Positions 1-11,096 of a stretch of 64,000 nt of DNA are shown here, one piece after another. Origin of the DNA: Chlorophyllum brunneum (lineage: Eukaryota; Basidiomycota; Agaricomycetes; Agaricales; Agaricaceae); NCBI GenBank assembly GCA_963576785.1, contig OY756140.1, positions 3,906,001-3,970,000 of the forward strand. Reading direction: 5' to 3'. Each line of letters starts with the position of its first letter. Position 1 is the stretch's first letter. Both the position numbers and the translations under genes were made by a program. The notes under the pieces are model-generated. The model saw only the letters and a list, made by a program, of their open reading frames with translations. It was not told the origin of the DNA and searched no databases.

Positions 1-462
1 ATCAACTTACCGCTTGGAGCGAGCCTGATCCCCCTCGTTGACAAATAACCTCACCTTACCAATTAGATCTCCTGGAGTCCGTTGACCCATACAGACTACG
101 GTCGGGAGGGTAATGAATCAGAAAGCTCTATTAATAAGTGACGGATACATCAATCTATGATCAGTGAAAGCACTGGAGATGTAGCACGAGGCGTCAGATA
201 CGCCCAAAGTCCAATAACACTAGAACCCAATAAACGGAACTAAAGAAAAATACAGCGGGATATATCCAACGATACATAATTCTGGAGCACAGCCAAGCGG
301 CTTCCAATAGTCTAAGGTGATATGAGGAGTCGTGAATAGTACGAGATTGGAAGGATGTCGCATGATGAGGTATGAGAGTGCGAGTGTTTTTTTTCCCCGA
401 TCTGATATATGATTAGGAGGTGCCGTATAATGCAGGGAGATGATTATGAGGAGGTGTATCCT
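1..462. other. 3' flank of the prenyltransferase gene, no gene seen
   Basis: No open frame with family resemblance was found here. The stretch holds the downstream side of the reverse-strand prenyltransferase gene, whose stop codon ends at 463. Confidence 0.5.
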
Positions 463-1930
463 TTAAAAATTCCGCTCCGGGGCAAAGACTTCGGGGCTCA
501 TGTACATTGACAGCTGTGGACCACCCTTGCGGATACAGCAACCAACATACGTATGAATTCCTGTTCGGCTAGCTAAGTCGCGATGGTTACTGCGATCTCT
601 GTCAGTCGAGCTCAACACTTTCAGCTATAGCTAGGACTTACAATACGTTCTGAAGATCGCGCATGTATCTCCTTGAGAAATTTTCATTGGTTTCGGCGTA
701 GAATTGGGAGATGGCGTTTGCAATGACGGCATCGCTTTTGCAGTAATGTCGGACGGGAAAATACACTTTGGGCCATAGTTGACTCGATCCAAGCCTCATC
801 TCGAAGTAGATCAAGAAGCCGTGAGCTACCTTCTTGGGACTCGAGGGCTGTATCTGTTCAAAGCGTCCAACTCCGGGAAAGAAGAGAGCCCAAAGCCGCT
901 CGATCAAGTTAACTGTCTCCTTGATAAGTGGGTCGTCATCGAGAGCGCCACCCAAGCGAATGATATGGGTGATTTCCTCCAAGGTGGTAGCATCAGATCG
1001 GAAATAAACCTTGATACGGTTTTGTTCAGAGGGTACGCAGTCGACAGCAACCATATCTGGAACGGGGCGCTGGTTGTTGGGGATGGTGTTCATGTAGGAA
1101 AGGACCCGTATCCAGGGCTCCACTAATCCAATGCGCGACATACACTGGGTGACAAGGTCCTCTTGAGAGGTTTTCGTTTCGGTTGCTCGTAGGTGAGGGA
1201 GGAAATAGAATTTTCCAACCATTGAATCATGAGAAAAGTCACCCCCTGTGAACCGGGTCAGCCCAGAAGCGTGGTAACAACAGAATGACGTACCTAAGAA
1301 GAATTGTGAAGAATACTCCGCACCCTCGCCCCCCTCTGCCTGATCGAGAATTAAAGTTTCGCGGCAGATGTCCGTCCACTCCAGGGACCATGCCTTAGTC
1401 CGATTCCAGGAACGCAAGCTTTTAAGGGTTTTCATCCAGTCATCAGAAGGACTGGGGGTGCCGTCAATATGGTCCAACGGTTCCATAGCGAAACGAATGG
1501 ACATCTTGCCGTCAGCCTCGACGGCCCAGATGAATTCCATGGGAGTGTGGTCATCTGAGAAGAATGTGCAAGGCTCTATTCCTTGTGCCTTGAATTCCTG
1601 TGGTGATGGGCCAAGGAGCGGAACGACATCATTCATAAAGTAGACCATGAAGTCATGGATCGCGCTAGGTGGTAATGATACGCGCTCCATGAGATATTGC
1701 AGCCCTCGCCCGATTTCTTGTTTCCAGAAAGCTGACCGGGAGAACTCGTTGTCGCACTAGAAATCCGAGGTATTTAGTTGCGGGACCGAGGTCAAGGGCG
1801 GGAAGGCGCTTACGATGAACCACGGGTATGACGCAAGGCAACGGATAAGTCGGCGAAGCGACTTGATCTCGGAAAGTTTTGTTTCATAGGTGGCCGGAAT
1901 GCTCATAACGCGTTCAGCGAGGGAAGACAT
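463..1930 (-). CDS. DMATS-type aromatic (indole) prenyltransferase
   Basis: Predicted enzyme of the fungal dimethylallyltryptophan synthase family (ABBA fold), which moves a prenyl group from an allyl diphosphate to an aromatic acceptor, usually an indole. I read four exons: 1930-1814, 1756-1294, 1245-642 and 589-463, about 436 aa, the usual family length. Seen: N-terminal FW...VVPLLGP block, PMEFIW with the Glu (about residue 113) that binds the indole NH in characterised members, QFFLG/GKFYF, RIKVYF and WPKVYFP (Lys/Tyr pairs of the diphosphate shield), and a final exon with GIHTYV and MYMSPEVF, the family's C-terminal signature. The start is the first ATG of the exon that completes the N-terminal block. 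Intron 1293-1246 is 48 nt, keeps frame and has no stop, so the unspliced frame also looks open; removing it restores family spacing, and it has a CTGAC branch site. The acceptor substrate cannot be told. Confidence 0.93.
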
Positions 1931-1976
1931 GCTTTGGAGAGGAGTTGGGTGATGCTGGGTGAACTTTCATGGTAGA

Positions 1977-1986
1977 GTTTATATAG
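1977..1986 (-). promoter_or_regulatory. TATA box of the prenyltransferase gene
   Basis: CTATATAAAC on the minus strand lies 47 nt upstream of the ATG at 1930, a usual distance for a fungal core promoter. Inferred from motif and position only. Confidence 0.5.
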
Positions 1987-4660
1987 AGCGAGGGTGATGA
2001 AGGGACGAAAGTTTGCAGACACTCTGCAAATTAGTCCCACGTCAACTTTGATACCAATATGGTGAACCTCATACACTGTTGAGACACCAATACTGTCTCC
2101 AGCAAGCCTATCATTTCATTTTCCCCGACCAATTACTCCGTATTGCAACCGCTTTAAGATGAGATCTGATTCAACCCTAGGTTCCCAATGTGGAGCGACA
2201 CAAGGAGATGAGCATCGCAAGGGGTTCTTAACATGAGAACGTGCACGAGTGGAGGGAGAGTTTGACGGAGAGAGATGCAATCAATTCAAGAATGGGCAAG
2301 GGTCGATGGATTTGGACAACCCTGACCATCATTCCATCCGGAAAAAGTCAATGGCAAAGCTATTGTGGACGGATTTTCTGTACCACAACATATCGGGCCT
2401 TGACCGCATCTAGGGAACACGTCAGACCTGTTTGTCACCACGGTGGTGGAAATACCTTGATGGTGTGGAAATAGCACGAGCGATGGGCACCATACACGGC
2501 ACTATTCATGGTGTCTTGGAACAGATGCAACGGTTATACGCAGACCTAAGGCGCTTTGATCGCCAGAGCTGTAGATCAATCATAGTGACATAAACCAAGA
2601 TGCATCTCAGCCTTCACGCGGTTGCAAACGGTGCATAGGCAACGAGAAAAATGGTCGTGAGAAACCAAAACCGGTTGTTTCGCTTCATTTGGAACCCGAT
2701 TCAGAAGGTTTAAGAATAGTAAATCAGGCCGCAACCAGTAGATTCCTCAGTCGATGGCTACCACTTGGAATCATGCCGATTGAATACCGTAGGCATGGTG
2801 GTCCTATTTTCATGAGCACAGTGTTCGCGACAAGAAACAAGAACTGATCCCACGGTAATCGCCGTTGCGACTCCAAGCAGGTTGACGATATAAGACTTGG
2901 AGACTTCCCGGATGGAGTGAAAGGAGCTAGGAATATCAACACTATGACACGGGAGAGAACTTGTCGTAAGATCAAAACCTGAAAAGGCTAGCGACATTTA
3001 GCCTCGCCTAGCGCGTCCCGTTCGTGGCGGCATTCGAGTTACGTTGAAGGGGAAAGAGGAGCAACGAACGTATCGAAAGTTCAATATTCACTCACCGCGA
3101 TACCAATATCAGAACATATCAGAACAGGGTCAACGCCGAGAGGCATCAAAAAAAAATAAATGTCTTTGTCTTTGTCTACCCTGACATTCAAATACCAAAA
3201 TATTAAACTCAAGGAAGAAAGAACGCCAGGATTATGGTAAATTCAGCGTAGATCTCAGGGTAGGTAGGGAGAAATATATCCCCTTCCACATGGTCAGTTG
3301 CCGTAGTCGTCCTTCAGCCCGAGTTTTCAAGTGGTGGTGAAACGTGGAGATTAAATACACTTCCCAGATTATGATTTCCAGTACCCAGCAAACCTGAGGT
3401 TACAGCTTCGTGCTTATTGGGTCCGGATCACGTGAATAGGTACCCACTGATCACTCTTAAATTTTTTTTTTTTTTTTGACTTACGGCAATTTGTATAGCA
3501 AACCCGTTACGTCGCTCTTTACTCTCTACCAAGTTCTCATCAAGTAGCTGGATGAATATCTCGGAAGCAGGGATACCACACAATCCTGCTGCAACGTGAA
3601 TGACCGCCGGCGCCCTTGCGAAATCGTTCATCATCGCAGGGATGTATGATAGATCTTGCTTCTGGCCTGAATAAAGCACGCGGCACAGTGTCAATGGTTC
3701 TGTCGTTGCTCTACGTCTGATGAATGTATGAGTACGCAATCGTGTGACAGTAAGGAGCGCATCCCCAACTTCGCTTGCGATGCGATGTGAATCTTGAGAG
3801 TTAGTATATTACCTACGGTCTGGGCACTACAGACTTTGTGCGGGAAGAAATGTCACTCCAACGAAGAGCCCCCATCGCTAACTCAGGACTCGCTGGATCG
3901 AGGGAAAATTTTCGGGAGGCGATGCTTCTCGAACGGCATGGATGCAACTTGACACTATTCATCCCCGGTACGATATCGTTTCGAACTTTTGGGCCAGGAG
4001 GGGACATTCTCACCACCGTACTTGCCTGTGAAATTCCCAAGGCAAGTCGTTACCTGCACCAGCTTACGAGACGAGACGCAATGCAGTCACGAACTAAGCT
4101 TCTCTTTTCGCCTGGCCACTGGGATGCGTATATCATTTCCTATAATCAAGGGGCTGCCTGATTTAATAGATCACGATATCTTTATCTTGTGAACAATCAT
4201 GTAAACGATACCTGCACAGATTCGCTTGCGTAACAGCGGCCATCCATGCCTCAGTCGGCTCAGATCGGCATTGCTAGTCTCTGCATGCTATAAATAGGAG
4301 AGAATATGCGCTACCCGGTGTCCGGCAGGTCAAATCCGGGAAGTATGCCCAAATCCAGTGTATCTGTAACGTACCCCACGAAGATTATATATTTTCAGTC
4401 TGTATCGGAGCCTTCCGTTCTCCCAAAGCTGACATGAGGTCCTGGAGAATTTGCACTCCTGAAGAGAGGCGAACGCGGCGAACTCAGGAGAAGTAAAGTG
4501 CGTTCTTAGTGATGTATAATCAAGTTGACATTCGAAATCTACGGGTGTACCCCTGGGCCGTCGGCTGAGGATATACACTGAAATCAAAGCGTCCGGTCCT
4601 ACCGAATCATCAAAGAACCATACGAACAATATACCCAATTATCATTACGCAGAGAACTTG
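1987..4660. other. Long intergenic stretch, possible gene remnants
   Basis: Several short open frames occur (for example 2758-2997 minus, 3428-3739 minus, 4330-4638 minus). None shows a recognisable domain, most lack an ATG start, and they do not chain through convincing splice sites. The stretch at 2220-2560 gives broken frames on both strands and may be a decayed gene. I see nothing that can be annotated. Confidence 0.4.
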
Positions 4661-5845
4661 CTACAATCGCGCGCGCCGTTGCTCCCTTAGGAGGCGGATC
4701 CAGAGCGAGACGGTTTCCATATTCGGTCTGTCGTGAGGATCACGTTTCCAACAATTCACCAACATTTGCCAAAGTCCGTCATCAATAAGGTGCTTCTCCG
4801 GGCGTTGGGGGAGTTGTCCTTGGGTAATGCTGACAATCACGTTTCCATAGTGCCGCAGATGACTATAGGGAACGTTTCCCGTGCATACCTAAAATATGGG
4901 CGACTATTTGTCAGGGGGATCTAAAGACGAGGAAGATGATGTTAGTCACCTGGAGTACGATCATTCCGAAGCCCCAGACGTCACAAGAAGTCTCTAGACT
5001 TTCATCTCTTAAAAGCTGTTCAGGGGCCTCCCATCGAGGCCTGTCACCCAGCTCCCATTCTCGAGAGATTTCTGGCGTAAGAAAGGGTTCATGTGTGCCG
5101 ATATCGGAAAGAAGAAGGCGGTGATCTTCAGAAATGAGAATATTACTCTGTTTTTAACCCCAATCTCAGTCGTCATGATGCGTTCAGACAGGGTTCCAGG
5201 GTACATACATCTCTGATATTTCCGTGAATTATGGGAGGATGTTGCTTATGCAGATACGCTAGGGAATCAGATAATTGATACATCTATAGGAGGGTTGATG
5301 AGACGAAAAAGTACTTGAAGTGTACATCTCAGGATCTTACCAACACCAGTTTGTCGGTGGAGTGGATTTCTGCAATATATCTCGCAATGTTCCACCTTAC
5401 TCTGGGCATTACCAACATTGGTATCCGGGTACCGTTGTCGTAAAGTCCAGCGAAGGCCAAAATATTAGGGTGGGACGAGACGGACTTCCAGTCTTCCAAA
5501 CACTTCGCCAGTGCCTGAAACCCGTACCTCAGCACCTTATGGCAGCGAACTTTAACAACCATACCTTTAGCAAGTCTTCCATTGTCTCATCCTGGGTGTT
5601 GTTGACACGCCAACGTTTGAATGCAAACGTTTGACTATCCAAAGTCCCTAAAAACAGGTCCGTGTGCGATGCGTAAGTGAAGCAACATTTTTCCAAGCTG
5701 ATTTTACGATTCTTTCCGACCAGGACGTTGGCACAAATGTCTATAGGACTGTAATTTGACTGTAACAAATCGTGGTCAGAGTCTGCAAAGCTAGCGGGAA
5801 ATTTGAGAACCTCACCATCCGCCGTAGCCTCAAGGAATAGTTTAC
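4661..5845 (-). CDS. Protein kinase-like protein with substituted catalytic loop (probable pseudokinase)
   Basis: Kinase domain read from exons 5845-5565, 5514-5341, 5283-5209, 5147-4950 and 4888-4661. Order of motifs: FAFKRW (ATP-binding Lys), SSHPNILAFAGL, the hinge stretch after PMLVMPRV, IIHGNIRD in the catalytic loop, LLLSDIGTHE in place of DFG, RWEAPEQLL (APE), CDVWGFGMIVLQ, CWKRDPHDRP and a terminal Arg-rich tail. The loop Asp expected in HRD/HGD is Asn and the usual following Lys is absent, while the metal-binding Asp (DIG) remains. Catalysis is therefore doubtful and a pseudokinase role is more likely (inference). The frame is open through five exons, so this is not plainly a dead gene. 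The 5' end is unresolved: the first readable exon begins after an acceptor at 5846 and an ATG must lie upstream, perhaps by 6060. Confidence 0.8.
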
Positions 5846-6923
5846 CTGTTCAGGAAGTTCATAAAGTGGCCTTTAAAGTCGTGTGAATGCAGTGTTCTGA
5901 ATCAGACCTGTATATCCGGTGCATTATAGCATTGCACAGGAAAGGCGCTGAAATGGCATCCGAGGACGTTATGCTGTGAGCGGACAGAGGTCGTGTAATG
6001 TGTTCAGGCTGTAGCATCTCGCATCCACTAGCTGAGATCAGAGCTCGACCCAAGTCACACGTCAGTGCGTCGTGACTGGGCAGGCCTATTCGGTTCGGAT
6101 GGACCTCGGGGACTCGGAATGCAACGATTGTGGCTCTAGTGGAGGGTCACTATGGTGAAACGATTGTTGTGTTTGTAGCACAGACATGTGCGGGGCATCC
6201 ACTCACCCCGGTGTGCAAAAGCCTGGCGAACATTGCTCATAACTACTAGCGCCTGCAAGAAGTGATTGATCTACATCTATTTTAGGGTCTCACTGGGACT
6301 GTATTTGCCCAATCAGGGCGGCTCTGACTTGGGCGCATTATGTATGCTGAGTGAGAGTCGGCCTTCGCTTCAGTCCGCGGTCAAAGGAGCGGCGAGAACG
6401 TGAGCGCTTGCCCTTCCTTCTTCTTGACCGTCTCTCGTCTCATCTAGTGCAGGAGCACAGACAGAATCTTGGCCTCTCTTACTGTGAATTATCAGGTACA
6501 AGATGATGTGGGATTTGAATAGTAACAATGACCCCAACCGCCTCAGAGTGTCGAGGCGCACACCCAGTCCCGCGTGAGTATCTGACAGCTGATGACTACG
6601 CTGGACCTCATATTTCTGCGACGATCCCCAGGTTTCCTTCGCCGTGGGTAGCTTGACACAATTCATTGACTACAGATGGCTCACTTCCCCCAGACAACAT
6701 GTTAACACATCGTTCGCACCTGGAAATTACCCCGGAAACACTTCTTACGTGCGAATGCCCATGCCCAGCGTACCTGCTACATCTCCTTCTTTGTAAGTGG
6801 TCGAAACCAGTAATGGTGCGACATAACACCGCTGACCTTTTGCATACCGTAAACCAGGAGTTCTCCCTTTCCCCAGTGGGTTTCCCTTGATGAGATATGT
6901 TTTTCTCTGAAAACATACTTAGG
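5846..6923. other. Shared upstream region of kinase-like gene (-) and metacaspase (+)
   Basis: The first exons of both divergent genes should lie here, but no ATG exon could be joined with confidence to either. The minus frame at 5859-6053 and the plus frame at 6666-6890 are the best candidates. No other gene is seen. Confidence 0.4.
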
Positions 6924-8890
6924 TCCGATTAGGTACTACCCACAACCGCAATTACCGGGTCCAGAGGCCCTACCACGTGGATCATACCAATACCAAACAA
7001 CCCCTCAGGTTATCATCATCAAGCACTCTCATCGGCGGCATGGTCGGCACCGAACACATTCACACTCGCACCCTCATTCGCAACCCATTGTGATACCGCA
7101 ACCCATCAGTCACTCGAACTCACACCCCCAGTACTCTCAGGCCCCCACGGTCACCTACCCCCAGATTCAATACCAACCAACTTCTCACCATGATCATTCA
7201 AGCGCCCCTGAAACTCATGGTTCTGTCGTTACCCAGCGCCCGCCTCCACAGCCGAGGGTCCCACTGGTACACCAACCCAGCACCAACTTCAAGTATTCCA
7301 AGTGCACCGGCCGGAAGAAAGCACTTTGCGTGAGTCAAGACCCAAAGCCAATAATCAACCTTTCATCATCTAACAGTAACCTCAGATTGGAATCAACTAT
7401 CGAGGCCAACAGCATGAACTTCGAGGCTGTATCAACGATGCGCGTAACGTTCGCAGATTTCTTATCAGTGCGTGTCCCATACCTAAAAGCCTGGACCCTG
7501 ATTTCCTCAGATCATCTTTAATATAGAGAGGCACGGTTTCAGGAACGAAGATATTGTACTACTCACTGACGATACAGACGAACCTCGACACTTACCTACT
7601 CGGCAAAACATGATTGATGCAATGAAATGGCTTGTTCGCAGTGCACGTCCACATGACTCTCTTTTCTTCCATTGTATGTATTGCTTCTCACACTCGATCT
7701 GAGTTCCGCTATCTCACATCCCTAGATTCGGGGCACGGAGGTCAAGTCGAGGACCGAGATGGAGATGAGATGGATGGTTTCGATGAAGGTTCATCCTTCA
7801 GGTTTTCAGATTTGTTGATCATCGCTGATGATACAACGTTTAGTCATTTTCCCCTTAGATTTCAAACACACGGGTCAAATCCTAGATGATGTACGTTGTG
7901 TCTATTTTTGCGGGATTCCTTGGGATAGACCCTGATCTACGGTTACAGGAAATGCATGCGATAATGGTCGCTCCCCTCCCTGATGGTTGCAGGTTAACGG
8001 TGAGCATGGACGCACGATGGCTTCTCCATTGATAGTTATGGTTCGATTTTTAGGCTCTTTTTGATGTAAGTTAAATCCCGCAATCATCAAAAACCCCGGG
8101 CTAATACATTCCGATTCCTACAGTCCTGTCATTCTGGGACAGTTCTGGGTGAGTGTTTCGTTCCGCCGACTCCGCCACAGTATATCCGTAGAATTCAACT
8201 GGGACTTCACACCTTCAATAGATCTCCCATATATTGTATGTCTCAAATTCTTTGTAGTGTCATGTTCGATTTGAGGCTCACTAAAGGGGGTAGTATTCAT
8301 CCCATGGACGCCTGAAGGGTGAACATATTCGAGGACCTGCAAGGAAGCGTAAAGCAACATGCGCTGACGTCGTGAGTTACTTAAATTTGGCACTGCCAGA
8401 TAGCTCTGACACATTCTGATTGTTTAAGATTTCCTGGTCTGGATGCAAAGACGGACAAACGAGTGCTGATACCTTCCACGATGGCGTTGCAGTCGGTGCT
8501 ATGAGTAATGTAAGTTTACTCTCGGCTTCCACTATTGCCCCCGAATTTACATCTAGAATCAATCAGGCTTTTGTTCAAACGCTAAGTAGGAGCTCATCTT
8601 CGCATCAATCTTATTGGGTTCTCATACTTACACCTTCTTAGTGGAACGCCCAGATCAGTCTTATCGGGACTTGTTACGTTCGGTCAGGTTAGTGAACATC
8701 TATCTTCGAGTTGCCATGAAACCGGATCGTGCCTTACCTCCTTGTACAGATTAATTTTACAAGCAAAGTACAGCCAAACGCCGCAACTGGGCAGTTCTCA
8801 TCATATAGTGAGCCTTTTTGTTCCTTACTCCCCTGTATGGCTAATGCTCAAACTCGCGTCTAGGATACGAGCCGAAAGTTTATTATTTGA
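6924..8890 (+). CDS. MCA1: Type I metacaspase (caspase-like cysteine protease)
   Basis: Cysteine protease of clan CD that cleaves after Arg/Lys, linked in fungi to stress survival, ageing and protein quality control. The N-terminal part (from 6924) is a His/Pro/Gln/Ser-rich prodomain, typical of type I. The catalytic domain follows: KKALC-IGINY, LRGCINDARNV, NEDIVLLTDD, FFHYSGHGG (catalytic His), EVIFPLDFK, ALFDSCHSG (catalytic Cys), ISWSGCKDGQTSADT and the C-terminal SHHIDTSRKFII. Fourteen introns are readable: 7330-7385, 7468-7526, 7674-7725, 7789-7843, 7891-7948, 8000-8053, 8066-8123, 8149-8221, 8236-8293, 8372-8428, 8510-8566, 8586-8641, 8688-8749 and 8808-8863. Three exons are tiny: 12 nt (8054-8065), 25 nt (8124-8148) and 14 nt (8222-8235). 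Splicing keeps one frame throughout and all catalytic residues are present. The ATG exon upstream of 6924 was not found. Confidence 0.93.
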
Positions 8891-9614
8891 ACACACAATT
8901 GAGGCTATCAGCAGTGGTGTACATGAGCTATGTACTCACTATATATACTTTTGACTTCATGAAGAATTGGGCGGAGTGGCTCAACGCCGTAACGAGATCG
9001 GACATTTTAGTGTATTTATCCGTAATGATTATTTCTTGCTTCCAACTCCCACAATGTTGGGATTGATTTGAGAGGTTAATGCCTCCATTCCATGATGCAA
9101 TCCCGCCTATGCACTCGTTTGCCAAGGGGATGGACGTACGGTCCGACTGCATTACACCCGTTTTCCCCGGTCTTCGTGGGTGTATGTCCGGAACGTAAGC
9201 GCCACTGCCACCGGATTCCGACTTAAACGTTTGAACCTTATGACGTTGAACCTGGCGGTGAAACAGCAAGTGTGTCCAATCGGGACGTGTGAAGTTTTAC
9301 GACCGTCGTCTACTATTGCTGTGAGAGCCTATTTTTGGGCTCCGTAACATCACTTTAGACGGCCGCAAGGCTCGAGTGCAAACATCTTCGCGTATAGATC
9401 ATATACTAAAGCCGCGGTGTATACTGTCATCTTTTACGATTACTCCACAAGGTCGGTCGCTCGGGATTGAACTTCAACAAAGTTTGATGCGGCGGAAAAC
9501 GAGGTCACTCCAAGGGTGGATAACCTCCGGTTGCTTGAAGTTCATATTGACTAAGTATCAAGCCCTAATTCCATCAAGTACAAAAAGCGAAGTCTGAATT
9601 TAATCACGACAGCA
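8891..9614. other. Intergenic, no gene seen
   Basis: Convergent 3' flanks of the metacaspase and the F-box gene. The short frames present (for example 8928-9269 minus) show no family features. Confidence 0.5.
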
Positions 9615-11096
9615 TTACTGTATAGATGCACCCGGTACATCCCAACACTCGTCTAAAATTGCTGCCACGAGATCTTCCGAGTCATCCACTGCAAACCTCC
9701 GCCATTGCAGATCCTCACCGAGTTGGGACGGTATTACCCGAATGTTTAACTCTGTGAAATCCTTCGCTATTTCAGGCGGTATTGGATATACTGCGCTATC
9801 ACCATTTTGCTGGAAGGTTATGTCCATGGGCCCAGCGTCCTCGTGGGCCCGCCTAGCTGATATAACGTTGATTAATAATTTTGGATCGGCCCCCTCAGCG
9901 GAGAGGCGCTTCAACTTCTTGCACGGAACTCCTGCACTATTCGGAGCTAAGGCCTCAAGCGCAGGACCACCACAATTTTGTATCGTCAACGCACGGAGTT
10001 CCTTCAAACCGCAGAGGAATTGTGGAAACGATGCTTGGCCGGGATCGAGATTCATTATCGTAAGGTAAAAGAGAAACTGCTTAGAAATTGAAGTTGAATG
10101 TGATGAAGAACCGGTTCGCCCGGAGAGATAGTCAAAGATGGGGCTGAAGTCGGGTGAGACAAGAGTTTGTGGATCATATCTGGTGATATCATCCAGCGTA
10201 AGGGCTTCTAACGATGGAAGCACGAAGAGGGATAGCAGGTCGATCGAATATGAAGGAATCATGACTCCGAGTTCGAGAGACTTTAGACGGGGAAGCTGGA
10301 TCGTGGAACGGAATTGCTGTAGCCTGGTCGCCCTGACAGTAGAGTCTCTGCTCAGCCTAGGCCCCCACCCCACGATGACCAGACTTTCTAGCTCAGGACA
10401 TGAAGAGAGGAGCTCCCTGAATTCAACCAAAGTGGGTAGAACGTCCCTCGCATGATAACCAAATGATAACCTAGTGAGACCTCGCAGTGCCATGGTATTC
10501 TCCCAATCAACATGCACTCCTTCTAGTACGACGGTCCTGAGTTCCTTCAGATCGCGGTTGCCGAACAAGGGTATGAAAGTCCGTGATTTTAAGGGGAGGA
10601 ACGTCCGATCTGGAGCTGCAAAATAGGGGTTGCACCGCCTAAGCTCGAGGCCTCGTAGAAGGGGTGCAGAGATACTTTGGGTGTAATGAAGGAAGGCATG
10701 CAGGGGGGCCCAGTTGTCGGCGAACACCCTCACCTCCTGCCATCTCTCAGTCTCCGGTAAGATGACACCCATAGTGGCCTGCGCCTCGAACCATTGGACT
10801 GGATGTGAGTCTTCATCGAAGTCCCAGTCGGGGTCCCGAACATCAATGATTATCTGGATGGGATAAGGATCCGAGCGACGCAACCATGTCTTGCTACGAT
10901 CCAGCGCCTCTGTGCTGATGGGAAAGCTAATAACCAGAAACGCCCATAGCTGTCCTGATGATAACGCCACCTGCCTCCACCTCGAGCAGACGTGACTGAT
11001 GGACAGGAGGATTTCTTGGGAAATTACGGGACGCTCCGGGCGTCGTGAGGCCAGGAGGAAAATGTGAGTGAGGAGTTCGTCGGGGAGGGAGTCCAT
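9615..11096 (-). CDS. F-box protein with leucine-rich repeat region
   Basis: Single-exon gene of 493 aa, start ATG at 11096; an in-frame stop lies upstream at about 11205 with no ATG between. The first 50 residues form an F-box: SLPDELLTHIFLLAS, then LSISHVCSRWRQVALSSGQLW. The rest holds irregular leucine-rich segments (RLSFGYHARDVLPTL, ELESLVIVGWGP, LKSLELGVMIPS, LEALTLDDITRY, ELRALTIQNCGGPAL). Members of this large, fast-evolving agaricomycete family are taken to be substrate receptors of SCF (Skp1-cullin-F-box) ubiquitin ligases; the F-box binds Skp1 and the repeats bind a target that cannot be predicted. Many agaric members have a coiled coil before the F-box; it is absent here. Confidence 0.9.
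   Translation of the reverse strand: MDSLPDELLTHIFLLASRRPERPVISQEILLSISHVCSRWRQVALSSGQLWAFLVISFPISTEALDRSKTWLRRSDPYPIQIIIDVRDPDWDFDEDSHPVQWFEAQATMGVILPETERWQEVRVFADNWAPLHAFLHYTQSISAPLLRGLELRRCNPYFAAPDRTFLPLKSRTFIPLFGNRDLKELRTVVLEGVHVDWENTMALRGLTRLSFGYHARDVLPTLVEFRELLSSCPELESLVIVGWGPRLSRDSTVRATRLQQFRSTIQLPRLKSLELGVMIPSYSIDLLSLFVLPSLEALTLDDITRYDPQTLVSPDFSPIFDYLSGRTGSSSHSTSISKQFLFYLTIMNLDPGQASFPQFLCGLKELRALTIQNCGGPALEALAPNSAGVPCKKLKRLSAEGADPKLLINVISARRAHEDAGPMDITFQQNGDSAVYPIPPEIAKDFTELNIRVIPSQLGEDLQWRRFAVDDSEDLVAAILDECWDVPGASIQ

Noticed and set aside
3428..3739. Minus frame that could be the N-terminus of another kinase-like gene
   Set aside because: No ATG, a long T-run within it, and no downstream kinase motifs on that strand.
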